In this document: positions 28,125 through 36,044 of the stretch, piece by piece | Layout: each line of letters opens with the position of its first letter | Position numbering within the stretch: the first letter of the stretch is position 1 | NCBI GenBank assembly: GCA_900102065.1 | Contig: FMVK01000003.1 | Location: 186,001 to 250,000, forward strand | Direction of reading: 5' to 3' | Source: Lachnospiraceae bacterium XPB1003 | Lineage (GTDB): Bacteria > Bacillota > Clostridia > Lachnospirales > Lachnospiraceae | DNA length: 64,000 nucleotides | Program-made: the position numbers and the translations under genes | The notes under the pieces: model-generated | Seen by the model: only the letters and a program-made list of their open reading frames with translations | Told to the model about the DNA's origin: nothing | The model's database searches: none

Positions 28125-29138
28125 ATGGCGTCAGAAGAGAGCAATCTGACTGGATTACAAAAGGCGGCAGTTCTTCTGATCTCTCTCGGACCGGAGATGA
28201 GTGCTTCGGTCTTTAAGCATCTTAAGGAAGAAGAGATCGAGGATCTGACTCTTGAGATAGCAAATACAAGAAGCATCTCTCCCCAGATCAAGGAAGATGT
28301 TATCAATGAGTTTTATGAGATCTGTCTTGCGCAGCAGTATATCGCGGAAGGCGGTATCGGCTATGCCAAGGAACTCCTTGAGAAGGCTCTTGGTGCCGAC
28401 AAGGCTCTGGATGTTATCGGTAAGCTTACTGCTTCGCTTCAGGTTAAGCCTTTCGAATTTGTGAGAAAGGCCGATGCGACACAGCTGCTTTCCTTTATCC
28501 AGGATGAGCATCCACAGACTATTGCGCTCATCCTCTCATATCTTTCATCCTCACAGGCGGCGCTTATCCTTTCTGCGCTTCCGCAGGATACTCAGGCAGA
28601 TGTTGCAAAACGTATCGCAACCATGGACAGGACCAGCCCTGATGTAATACAGGAAGTCGAGAGAGTATTGGAGAGCAAGCTCGCTAATATGGTTAATCAG
28701 GATTACACACAGATCGGCGGTGTGGATCAGATCGTTCAGATCCTCAACTCCACTGACCGCGGAACTGAAAAGCATATCATGGAAATACTCGGTATCGAGG
28801 ATCCGGAACTTGCAGATGAGATCAGAAAGAAGATGTTCGTATTCGAAGATATCCTTCTTCTCGATGACCGCTCCATGCAGAGAGTGCTCCGCGATGTTGA
28901 GAATAACGAGCTTTCACTTGCCCTCAAGGGAGCAAATGAGGAAGTTCAGAATAAGGTATTCCATAACCTTTCATCACGTCTTGCAGATATGATCAAGGAG
29001 GATATGGAATTCATGGGTCCCGTGCGTATGAAGGATGTTGAAGATGCTCAGCAGAAGATCGTTAACAATATCCGTAAGCTCGAGGATTCCGGTGAGATCG
29101 TTATTTCCCGTGGCGGCGGCGACGATATTATTGTCTGA
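28125..29138 (+). CDS. fliG: Flagellar motor switch protein FliG
   Basis: FliG is the rotor protein that binds FliF at its N-terminus, FliM in the middle and MotA through its charged C-terminal domain. All three domains are visible: LTGLQKAAVLLISLGPEMSA at the start, the EHPQTIALILSYL middle motif near residue 125, and the C-terminal torque helix around DRSMQRVLRDVENNELSLALKG. The length of 337 residues is normal. The start follows AAGGAG. Confidence 0.96.
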   Translation: MASEESNLTGLQKAAVLLISLGPEMSASVFKHLKEEEIEDLTLEIANTRSISPQIKEDVINEFYEICLAQQYIAEGGIGYAKELLEKALGADKALDVIGKLTASLQVKPFEFVRKADATQLLSFIQDEHPQTIALILSYLSSSQAALILSALPQDTQADVAKRIATMDRTSPDVIQEVERVLESKLANMVNQDYTQIGGVDQIVQILNSTDRGTEKHIMEILGIEDPELADEIRKKMFVFEDILLLDDRSMQRVLRDVENNELSLALKGANEEVQNKVFHNLSSRLADMIKEDMEFMGPVRMKDVEDAQQKIVNNIRKLEDSGEIVISRGGGDDIIV

Positions 29139-29165
29139 TGACTTTGGATTACCGGAGGAAAGCTC

Positions 29166-30035
29166 TTGTCTTCTAATTTTGTAAAAGGATTCAACGTCAG
29201 AGTAGACGATAAGAAAACAGTCAAGATCGATGCAAACGACAGGATAGCCAGACGGCTTGAGGAACTGGCGGAGCAGATGAAGGTTCAGGAACCCGAAGCT
29301 ATCGCGGAAGGTTTTTCGGAAGGTCTTGATGCGGATATGGTTGAACGCCTTGTATCCGATACGGAGGAAGACAGCGAAGCGGAAGAGAACTCTGTTATCC
29401 ATCCGGATGCAGCGGTGAGTTCAGCCCAGGCGCAGGCCATGATCGATGAGGCCAAGGAGAATGCAGACCAGATAATAGAGGATGCAAGGAACGAGGCTGC
29501 TCAGATCGAAGAGGATGCCAGAAGAAAGGGCTATGGCGAGGGCTTCGAACAGGGGCGTGCCGATGCCGAGGCAGAAGAGCGGGAGAAGTACGAGAGAAAA
29601 GTAAAAGAGCTGGAGGCAAGAGAGCAGCAGGTAATACAGGAGTATGAAAAGAAAGCTGCAGAACTTGAGCCGCTGCTTGTGAATAAATTATCCGGGATCT
29701 TCGAGAAGGTTACCGGAGTCCGGCTGGAGAATGACAGAGAGACTATAGTCTATCTTTTAAGAAGGGCACTGACAAATCTTGACGGCGCACGTAATTATAT
29801 CATTCATGTGTCTGCCGCGGATTATGACAGGGTTCAGTCGGATAAGGAAGATATCGCTAAGGGTACGGGTGTGCTGCCCGACCGTTTTGAGATAATAGAA
29901 GACGTTACACTTAAGACCGGAGACTGCATGATCGAATCCGATGGAGGGATCTGGGATTGCGGACTCGGAACTCAATTGGAACTGCTCGTTAAGCAGTTAA
30001 AGATATTAAGCTATGAGGAATCCGGGGATAGTTGA
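29166..30035 (+). CDS. fliH: Flagellar assembly protein FliH
   Basis: FliH is the cytoplasmic stator-like partner of the export ATPase FliI. The middle (about residues 85-180) is a long charged coiled coil with GYGEGFEQGRADAEAEEREK, like the FliH/ATP-synthase b-subunit family. The C-terminal domain resembles the V-type ATPase E subunit. The start is a TTG at 29166, seven bases after GGAGGA, and no ATG lies near. It fits between fliG and fliI. Confidence 0.88.
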   Translation: MSSNFVKGFNVRVDDKKTVKIDANDRIARRLEELAEQMKVQEPEAIAEGFSEGLDADMVERLVSDTEEDSEAEENSVIHPDAAVSSAQAQAMIDEAKENADQIIEDARNEAAQIEEDARRKGYGEGFEQGRADAEAEEREKYERKVKELEAREQQVIQEYEKKAAELEPLLVNKLSGIFEKVTGVRLENDRETIVYLLRRALTNLDGARNYIIHVSAADYDRVQSDKEDIAKGTGVLPDRFEIIEDVTLKTGDCMIESDGGIWDCGLGTQLELLVKQLKILSYEESGDS

Positions 30036-30063
30036 TATCCTGTAAGTCGGAAAGGCAGATCAA

Positions 30064-31371
30064 ATGTCTGATATCAATCTGGAAAAATATGATCAGGCCG
30101 GCAGGGTTTACTATCGTAAGCTTGGCAAGATCGTGAACGTGGTGGGGCTTACGCTTGAAAGTGCGGGGCCCGATGCAAAGATGGGGGATATGTGCAAGAT
30201 CACCACAACGGACGGACGCACGATCATGTCGGAAGTGGTGGGCTTCAAGAATAATATGACACTTCTCATGCCTTATGAGACGACGGAAGGCATAGGCTCG
30301 GGCTGTATCGTGGAAAATGAAGAGCATCCCCTATCCGTGCAGGTGGGGGATTTTCTTTTGGGACAGATCTTAGACGGACTGGGACGTCCCATAAGTAATT
30401 TCACTCCCGAAGGTGAGACCTGGTATCCGTTAGATGCACCGAGTCCCGATGCAATGAAGAGGACCATGATAACGGAGCCTCTTCCCCTTGGGGTAAAAGC
30501 CGTGGACGGACTCATCACTCTCGGTAAGGGACAGCGTATCGGCATATTTGCCGGATCAGGCGTCGGTAAGTCTACGCTGATGGGAATGTTTGCAAGAAAT
30601 ACCAAGGCTGAGCTCAATGTTATCGCCCTAATAGGAGAGCGTGGACGTGAGGTCAGGGAATTCATAGAAAGAGATCTGGGAGAAGAAGGCTTAAGAAGAT
30701 CGGTAGTAATTGTTGCGACTTCGGATAAGCCTGCGCTTGAGCGTAAGAAAGCAGCCCAGACTGCAACAGCTGTTGCGGAATATTTCAGAGAGCAGGGTAA
30801 AGATGTGCTGCTCATGATGGATAATCTGACACGTTTCTCAATGGCACAGAGAGAGATAGGACTGGCTATCGGAGAGCCGCCGGTAACCCGCGGATATCCG
30901 CCTTCGGTTTATTCCGAGATGCCAAAGCTTCTGGAACGTGCAGGGAGAAGCGCGAAAGGATCCATAACGGGGATCTATGCTGTACTTGTGGACGGAGATG
31001 ATTTTAACGAGCCCATAACGGATACTGCAAGAAGTATCCTGGACGGGCATATAATGTTAAACAGGAAGCTTGCTCACAAGAATCATTATCCCGCCATAGA
31101 TGTATTGCAATCCATTTCAAGATGTATGTCTATGGTAACCACAAAGGAGCACAGGAAGCTTGCGGGTGAGATGAAGAATGTCCTTGCAACATACGGAGAT
31201 TCCGAAGATCTTATAAATATCGGAGCCTACAAGAAGGGATCAAATCCACATATCGATTATGCTATCTCCAAGATCGATACCGTAAATGATTTCCTTTGTC
31301 AGGATGTGGATGACAAGTTTGATTACGAGGATACAGTAAAGCAGATGGAAGCCATGTTTGCCGACAGTTGA
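30064..31371 (+). CDS. fliI: Flagellum-specific export ATPase FliI
   Basis: FliI is the F1-like ATPase of the flagellar type III export system. The Walker A is GIFAGSGVGKSTLMG near residue 165, followed by ALIGERGREVREF and the Walker B VLLMMDNLTRFSMAQREIGL. The 435-residue length and gene position fully agree. It forms the export motor with FliH and the damaged FliJ encoded next. Confidence 0.97.
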   Translation: MSDINLEKYDQAGRVYYRKLGKIVNVVGLTLESAGPDAKMGDMCKITTTDGRTIMSEVVGFKNNMTLLMPYETTEGIGSGCIVENEEHPLSVQVGDFLLGQILDGLGRPISNFTPEGETWYPLDAPSPDAMKRTMITEPLPLGVKAVDGLITLGKGQRIGIFAGSGVGKSTLMGMFARNTKAELNVIALIGERGREVREFIERDLGEEGLRRSVVIVATSDKPALERKKAAQTATAVAEYFREQGKDVLLMMDNLTRFSMAQREIGLAIGEPPVTRGYPPSVYSEMPKLLERAGRSAKGSITGIYAVLVDGDDFNEPITDTARSILDGHIMLNRKLAHKNHYPAIDVLQSISRCMSMVTTKEHRKLAGEMKNVLATYGDSEDLINIGAYKKGSNPHIDYAISKIDTVNDFLCQDVDDKFDYEDTVKQMEAMFADS

Positions 31372-31384
31372 CGAGGTGCATGAA

Positions 31385-31837
31385 ATGGCGCGCTTTAATT
31401 ACAGAATGCAGAATATCCTGGGACTCATGGAGAATTTTGAGGAACAGGCAAAGCAGAACTTCGCGGACAAGAGGCGGATACTGTCTGAGGAGGAGGAGGC
31501 TCTCGCAGCATTAAATGATAAGAAATCAAAGCTTAATGAATAGGCGAAACAGCTTCGCGTGGGCGCCATCGATGTACGCAAGATCAAAGAAAATGATTAT
31601 GAGAAGAAGTTCATCGATGAGGAGATAAAGAAGCAGAAAGTCAAGGTTCATGTGGCGAATAAGAATCTTGAAAATGCAAGACTCAGGATGCAGGACGCGA
31701 TAAAAAACCGCAAGATGCATGAGAAGCTTAAAGAAAAGGCGTTTGAACAGTTTATGGCAGAGGAAGCTGCAAAAGAGATCCGGGAGATTGACGGGCTTAC
31801 AAGTTACGTATACGGTGCGGGACGGAAGAACAGTTGA
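31385..31837 (+). pseudogene. fliJ: fliJ with an in-frame amber stop
   Basis: FliJ is the small coiled-coil stalk and chaperone-escort protein of the export ATPase. The frame begins at ATG 31385 after GACGAGGTG and encodes a typical FliJ start (MARFNYRMQNIL). Codon 53 is TAG (31541-31543). The same frame then continues without another stop to 31837, encoding the rest of the coiled coil. Read as one sense codon, the total is 150 residues, the normal FliJ length. TAG ends other genes here (fliP, flbD), so it is a normal stop in this genome. A CAG-to-TAG change or a sequencing error would explain it. Confidence 0.85.
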
Positions 31838-31883
31838 TCGGGGATTGTTTAAGAACTGATCATAATAAGAGGACAGAAAAATT

Positions 31884-32741
31884 ATGGCTGATGAAAAAGA
31901 TCTGAAAGCTGAGAAGAAAAAACTTGCCGAAGAAAAAAAGAAATTCAAGGCAGATCAGAAAGCACAGATAAAGGAAGCAAAAAAGAAGGCGAAAGAATTT
32001 GCGGACAGGGAAGCGTCTCTCGATGATGATACTCCGGGTGGCGGTTTTTCAATGTTCCTTGTCACGCTTTTTATCGTTCTGATCTGGCTGGCCATCATCG
32101 TTGTATTGGTAAAGCTTGATGTGGCAGGACTTGGCTCCAAAGTCCTTGCTCCCGTGATCGGCAATGTGCCGGTGCTGAGTAAGATACTGCCGGGGGATGC
32201 CGTAACAGAGACCGATGATCTGGAAGCTTATTACGGATATTCATCTCTGGCGGATGCAGTTGCTCAGATACAGGCGTTAGAACTTGAGCTTACCAGTGCC
32301 CAGACGGCAAATGCCACTTATGTGGGAGAGATAGAACAGCTTAAAGCGGAAGTGGAGAGACTTAAGACCTTCGAAGACCAGCAGACGGAATTCCAGAGGA
32401 TCAAGACGGAGTTCTACGAAGAAGTGGTCTATGCGGATAAGGGGCCGGGAGCAGAAGAATACAAGAAATATTATGAAAATATAGATCCGGAAACTGCAGA
32501 GTATCTTTATCAGCAGGTGGTCAGAAAAGAAGCTGTAAGTAGTGAGATAACCGATTATGCCGCTGCTTATGCTGCAATGGATCCCAAGGAAGCTGCGCAG
32601 ATATTTAATACCATGGGCTCGTCTCTTGATCTGGTAGGAAAGATACTGGGGGCTATGAACAGCACTCAGAGAGGAGCAATCCTCGGTGCAATGGATCCCG
32701 AGATCGCAGCTCAGGTCACCAGAGTCATGGAACCGGATTAA
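31884..32741 (+). CDS. MotE-like membrane protein with MgtE_N-type domain
   Basis: The protein has a Lys/Glu-rich cytoplasmic coiled start, one membrane helix at about residues 52-74 and an outer coiled coil. It ends in a domain rich in the short motif AAQIFNTMG/AAQVTRVMEP, as in the N-terminal domain of MgtE. Such proteins stand between fliJ and fliK in many Firmicutes (YlxF in Bacillus). In Campylobacter and relatives, MotE helps the chaperoning of the stator protein MotC. The exact role here is unknown. Confidence 0.75.
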   Translation: MADEKDLKAEKKKLAEEKKKFKADQKAQIKEAKKKAKEFADREASLDDDTPGGGFSMFLVTLFIVLIWLAIIVVLVKLDVAGLGSKVLAPVIGNVPVLSKILPGDAVTETDDLEAYYGYSSLADAVAQIQALELELTSAQTANATYVGEIEQLKAEVERLKTFEDQQTEFQRIKTEFYEEVVYADKGPGAEEYKKYYENIDPETAEYLYQQVVRKEAVSSEITDYAAAYAAMDPKEAAQIFNTMGSSLDLVGKILGAMNSTQRGAILGAMDPEIAAQVTRVMEPD

Positions 32742-32759
32742 ATTATTATTGGGAGCTGT

Positions 32760-32786
32760 TAAGTTTTCACGGAAAATATCCGATAA
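32760..32786 (+). promoter_or_regulatory. Predicted sigma-28 promoter upstream of fliK
   Basis: TAAG (32760-32763), 15 bases and TCCGATAA (32779-32786) match the flagellar sigma consensus closely, including TAAGTTTT versus the E. coli TAAAGTTT. The site lies in the 146-base gap between the MotE-like gene and fliK. A transcript would start near 32793, just before a hairpin. Confidence 0.68.
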
Positions 32787-32796
32787 AATGTTTGAA

Positions 32797-32838
32797 CCGG
32801 ATAATAGGCACTTCAGGGAAGAAGATGGAAGTATCCGG
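32797..32838 (+). promoter_or_regulatory. fliK leader hairpin with AGGGAA hexaloop (CsrA-like site)
   Basis: An outer perfect 7-bp stem CCGGATA/TATCCGG (32797-32803 with 32832-32838) encloses an inner hairpin CTTC-AGGGAA-GAAG. The inner loop is at 32815-32820. A GGA held in a six-base ANGGAN loop closed by C-G is the recognition pattern of CsrA/RsmA proteins. It lies about 50 bases before the fliK ribosome binding site. Confidence 0.5.
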
Positions 32839-32887
32839 TATCACCGTAATCTGCGAGGGAGCGCAGGATACGTTTCGGAGAAATGAT

Positions 32888-34417
32888 ATGACATCAGCTA
32901 TAGACGGAATGGGAAATGCAGCTGCAATGTTTGCAGGTTTTACCGATCAGCTTGCTACAGCCGGTCAAACCCAGTCTTCCCCTAAGGGAGATTTTCAAAA
33001 TGCCATGGCAGATGCGGCAGAGAGCCTGAACAGCATGGCTAAGGGCGCTAATGTTTCTCTTGCAAAAGACTCCTTTGAAAGTAAAAAGCCCGAAGGAGTT
33101 TCTTACGACGCGGAAGATAAGACAGCAAATAATAATGTCGATAGAACAGCCGACACAAAGGCTGATGATAATTCGGATAACAGGGTGGCGGATCCTAAAT
33201 CAGACAATACGGACAAGACTGCCGTTAACAGGATACAGGACAGCAAAGCGGGAAATGATAAAGCCGCAGTCAGTGAGGCGGCGGATAAGGTTCTCGAAGA
33301 GGCTGCACGTGTCCTCAATATGGATCCGGATGAACTTTCCGAGCTTCTTGCAGATCTGGGCCTTACGGCACAGGATCTTCTTATTCCCGAGAATATGAAC
33401 ATACTTACTGCCAATGTGATGGGCGATGGAGACGCAGCGGCCCTTATCACAGACAGCATGATCTTTGATACGGCAGCAGAGCTTAACCGTATCGCATCCG
33501 ATATCATGAAAGAGATGGGCATAGATCCCGAAGCATTAAAGAATGTCGTTTCCGATGTGCCGGAGATCGAACTTCCGAGTCTTGAGGATGTTGAACCCGT
33601 CATAATCGATAAGCCTGCGATCGCAGCATCCGCAGATGATAAGATGGCTGAGATCGTATCCGGAACTGTTGACAATGCAATGTCACACAGTGAAGAGATC
33701 CGTACGGAAAATACCGGAGCGGATTCCGCATCTTCTGGCAATACAGGTAAGGATAATACGGAGATCGGTACAGGCAGCAGAAGTACTTCTCATACTGAAA
33801 GTCATAAAGAAGACAGAACGAGAGAAGATAACAGATTTGATGACAGGATGCATGTCGTAACAGGAACCGAGAATAATGTTCCTCAGGATATAAGTGATAA
33901 TGTAAAGAATCTCGACAGTCTCAAGGAAACTCCGATAAGCTACTTAAGCGATCCTGCTCAGATCGCGGAGCAGGTTATCGAGCACATAAAGAGTAATGTG
34001 CGCGAAGATTTTTCTTCCCTTGAGATGACACTTAACCCTGCAAGCCTCGGACATGTGGCAATAAACCTGGTAAATAATGCTGGTAATGTTACGGCACAGT
34101 TCATCACTGAAAATGATGCCGCAAGATCTGCTATCGAGGGACAGGTTGCAATACTCAGGCAGAATCTTGAGCAGCAGGGTGTTAAAATAGATGCGGTGGA
34201 AGTGACTGTTTCATCTCACGCCTTCGAGCAGAATCTCGAACAGGGTAACGACGGTCAGTCCGAAGCTGAGAATATGGAACAGGAAAAGCTTCGCAGACAG
34301 ACCAGGAAGATCGATCTGGGCGAATATGCCGACATTCCCGAAGACTTAAGCGAAGAAGACCGTGTCACCGCAGACATGATGCAGGCTGACGGCGGCCGTA
34401 TGGATTATAAAGTTTAA
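32888..34417 (+). CDS. fliK: Flagellar hook-length control protein FliK
   Basis: FliK measures hook length and switches the export gate through FlhB. The long N-terminal and middle region is hydrophilic, rich in Ala, Asp, Asn and Thr, and poorly conserved, as is usual. The C-terminal Flg_hook domain is clear, at about residues 380-475, with SLEMTLNPASLGHVAINLV and QNLEQQGVKIDAVEV. I chose the ATG at 32888, eight bases after CGGAG; the TTG at 32792 has no binding site. It is followed by a structured 267-base gap and flgD. Confidence 0.88.
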   Translation: MTSAIDGMGNAAAMFAGFTDQLATAGQTQSSPKGDFQNAMADAAESLNSMAKGANVSLAKDSFESKKPEGVSYDAEDKTANNNVDRTADTKADDNSDNRVADPKSDNTDKTAVNRIQDSKAGNDKAAVSEAADKVLEEAARVLNMDPDELSELLADLGLTAQDLLIPENMNILTANVMGDGDAAALITDSMIFDTAAELNRIASDIMKEMGIDPEALKNVVSDVPEIELPSLEDVEPVIIDKPAIAASADDKMAEIVSGTVDNAMSHSEEIRTENTGADSASSGNTGKDNTEIGTGSRSTSHTESHKEDRTREDNRFDDRMHVVTGTENNVPQDISDNVKNLDSLKETPISYLSDPAQIAEQVIEHIKSNVREDFSSLEMTLNPASLGHVAINLVNNAGNVTAQFITENDAARSAIEGQVAILRQNLEQQGVKIDAVEVTVSSHAFEQNLEQGNDGQSEAENMEQEKLRRQTRKIDLGEYADIPEDLSEEDRVTADMMQADGGRMDYKV

Positions 34418-34427
34418 TCCGGCAATT

Positions 34428-34641
34428 CACCGTACAGTTCATACTGACGGTGTGGCATGAGCCGCAGCAGTTAAGGAAATGCCGGGCTCATCAGAAACGT
34501 CCCGCCATGGATGGCGGGACGAGCGAACAATGCTCCATGGAAGGAGCATGTGAGCGGTTTCGGAAAGCATAGATAACCTACAGCATTTCCGATAAAACTG
34601 CAGGCTCAGGCCTCCACCGGCAGTATGTCTGTACGGTGGAG
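34428..34641 (+). promoter_or_regulatory. Structured RNA leader of flgD with two AUGGAN hexaloop hairpins
   Basis: The 267-base gap is almost fully folded. In order it holds CACCGT/ACGGTG with inner CAGT/ACTG (34428-34452), ATGAGCC/GGCTCAT (34457-34491), CGTCCCGCC/GGCGGGACG with loop ATGGAT (34498-34521), ATGCTCC/GGAGCAT with loop ATGGAA (34530-34549), CGGAAA/TTTCCG (34561-34591) and CTCCACCG/CGGTGGAG (34612-34641). The second hairpin also has AAGGA in its loop. Two adjacent AYGGAN loops resemble the described TwoAYGGAY RNA motif and CsrA sites. There is no T tract, so it is a leader or processed RNA and not a terminator. Confidence 0.7.
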
Positions 34642-34684
34642 CGTTACATGACACACTAACCACTACACAGAAGGGAGATAAGTT

Positions 34685-35845
34685 ATGGCTCTTATAGCTC
34701 CGGTAAAAGACGGTAAGATACAGGAAACAAGCGCATCCAGCAATTCATTAAAGGATGCAAAGACTGATAAGACAGGAACTTCCAAGATCGATTCTGAAGC
34801 TTTCCTTACATTGCTTGTTGCGGAAATGCAGAATCAGGATCCTCTTGAACCTACATCCAATACGGAGTGGATAAGCCAGTATGCTACATTCACCCAGGTT
34901 TCAGAGGTTCAGGCCATCGGTGATGCAATGGAGTCTATGAAAGCAGACGGTCTGGTAGGACGTACAGTCATTATGAAAGTTACCGACAGCAGCGGTAATA
35001 CGGATGAGATCACCGGTCAGGTTGAGTATGTTACTTACGAGGAAGGCAAGGCTTATCTTTCCATCGACGGAGAGCTTTATGCCGCAAGCGACCTCTCTAC
35101 CGTTGTCGGTGAGGAATATATGGTGGCTACGGAGAAGGCGGAGAGCTTTATGGATGTGTTCAAGAAGCTTCCTCCGGTTGCGGATCTTACTCTTGATTAC
35201 GAAAAGGGGCTGCAGGGACTGCTTGACGAATATGATTCCATGACTGCATATGAGAAAGGCTTCCTGCCTGATGATGTTAAGGATTCTCTGGAAGAATACA
35301 GAGGTGCTCTGAATATAATGAAGGCTGCGGCAGATAAGGTGGCTCAGGCCAATGCAGCCAAGGCGAAGGAAGCTGAAGCTGCGGCAAAAGCTGCAGAAGA
35401 GGCAAAGACCGCAGAGGAACAGCGCATAGCTAAGGAAAAAGCCGAGGCCGAAGCTGAGGCTGTCAAAGCAGAGCAGGAGGCAAAGACTCAGGCCGCTATA
35501 GAGAAGGCGGTTGCTGAGGCGCTGGACAAGGCTAGAAATGAGAGCGGAAGCACATCTTCCGATAATGAAAGCACACAGACTGTTAATGACAGCACTGTGA
35601 CAGAAACCGCAGCGGAGAGCACGGGCACAGCACAGACTTCGGATACCGGCAGTACATCTGCTACGGAAAATACCGGAGCAGAAGAAACGACCGGATCTGC
35701 TGAAGAGACAGAAGTGGTGACCGGTAACAGTGCCGCGGAAGAAGCCGCAGCATCCGGGGCTTCGGATGAAGGAACAGACGGAGGAGAGAGCGGTTCCTCA
35801 TCCGGTGATGAAAGAAATGAAGCTCCCCGGGATATCGTTCCCTGA
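34685..35845 (+). CDS. flgD: Flagellar hook capping protein FlgD with long C-terminal tail
   Basis: FlgD forms the cap that guides hook assembly. The conserved core is at about residues 35-150, with FLTLLVAEMQNQDPLEPTSN and FTQVSEVQAIG. Instead of ending there, as in Bacillus, the protein continues to 386 residues. The tail has an Ala/Glu/Lys coiled coil (about 215-285) and then a Ser/Thr/Glu/Gly-rich disordered end. The tail is unlike the Ig-like domains of enteric FlgD. It is preceded by GGGAG and by the structured leader, and followed by the flgE leader. Confidence 0.88.
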   Translation: MALIAPVKDGKIQETSASSNSLKDAKTDKTGTSKIDSEAFLTLLVAEMQNQDPLEPTSNTEWISQYATFTQVSEVQAIGDAMESMKADGLVGRTVIMKVTDSSGNTDEITGQVEYVTYEEGKAYLSIDGELYAASDLSTVVGEEYMVATEKAESFMDVFKKLPPVADLTLDYEKGLQGLLDEYDSMTAYEKGFLPDDVKDSLEEYRGALNIMKAAADKVAQANAAKAKEAEAAAKAAEEAKTAEEQRIAKEKAEAEAEAVKAEQEAKTQAAIEKAVAEALDKARNESGSTSSDNESTQTVNDSTVTETAAESTGTAQTSDTGSTSATENTGAEETTGSAEETEVVTGNSAAEEAAASGASDEGTDGGESGSSSGDERNEAPRDIVP

Positions 35846-35879
35846 GCTTTGGATAAATAAAATATTTTTCGACGGGCTA

Positions 35880-35909
35880 TTAACATTGGCACGTTTTTTC
35901 CGATATAAT
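35880..35909 (+). promoter_or_regulatory. Internal promoter upstream of flgE (overlapping sigma-A and sigma-28 types)
   Basis: TTAACA (35880-35885) and TATAAT (35904-35909) are 18 bases apart, a good sigma-A promoter. The same bases contain TCCGATAT (35899-35906), 15 bases after TTAA, a sigma-28-like site. Either would give flgE its own transcript with a leader of about 130 bases. Confidence 0.62.
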
Positions 35910-35962
35910 TTTCAGTAAGAGAATATGCCGTGACAACGCCTGAGCGATCCGGCCGGAGGATG

Positions 35963-35982
35963 GTTTCTCAAGGATGAGAGAC
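35963..35982 (+). promoter_or_regulatory. flgE leader hairpin with AAGGAT hexaloop (CsrA-like site)
   Basis: GTTTCTC and GAGAGAC pair over 7 bp (one G-U) and leave the loop AAGGAT at 35970-35975. A second AAGGA is part of the flgE ribosome binding site (AAAGGAGGG, ending at 36036). A hairpin site plus a site on the Shine-Dalgarno sequence is the arrangement by which CsrA represses hag in Bacillus. Confidence 0.55.
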
Positions 35983-36044
35983 ACAGGAAAAGGATTTATA
36001 CCTTCCTCGATAAAGAAAATATGAATTAAAGGAGGGCATGTCCT

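Noticed and set aside
31559-31837. GTG start making a separate gene from the second half of fliJ
   Set aside because: It has no ribosome binding site, and its frame simply continues the FliJ coiled coil upstream of the TAG.
32788-32886. A 32-codon leader peptide before fliK
   Set aside because: It lacks a Shine-Dalgarno sequence, and its ATG lies before the predicted sigma-28 transcript start.
34588-34595. TCCGATAA before flgD as another sigma-28 promoter
   Set aside because: There is no TAAN at 15 bases, and the bases are part of an RNA stem.
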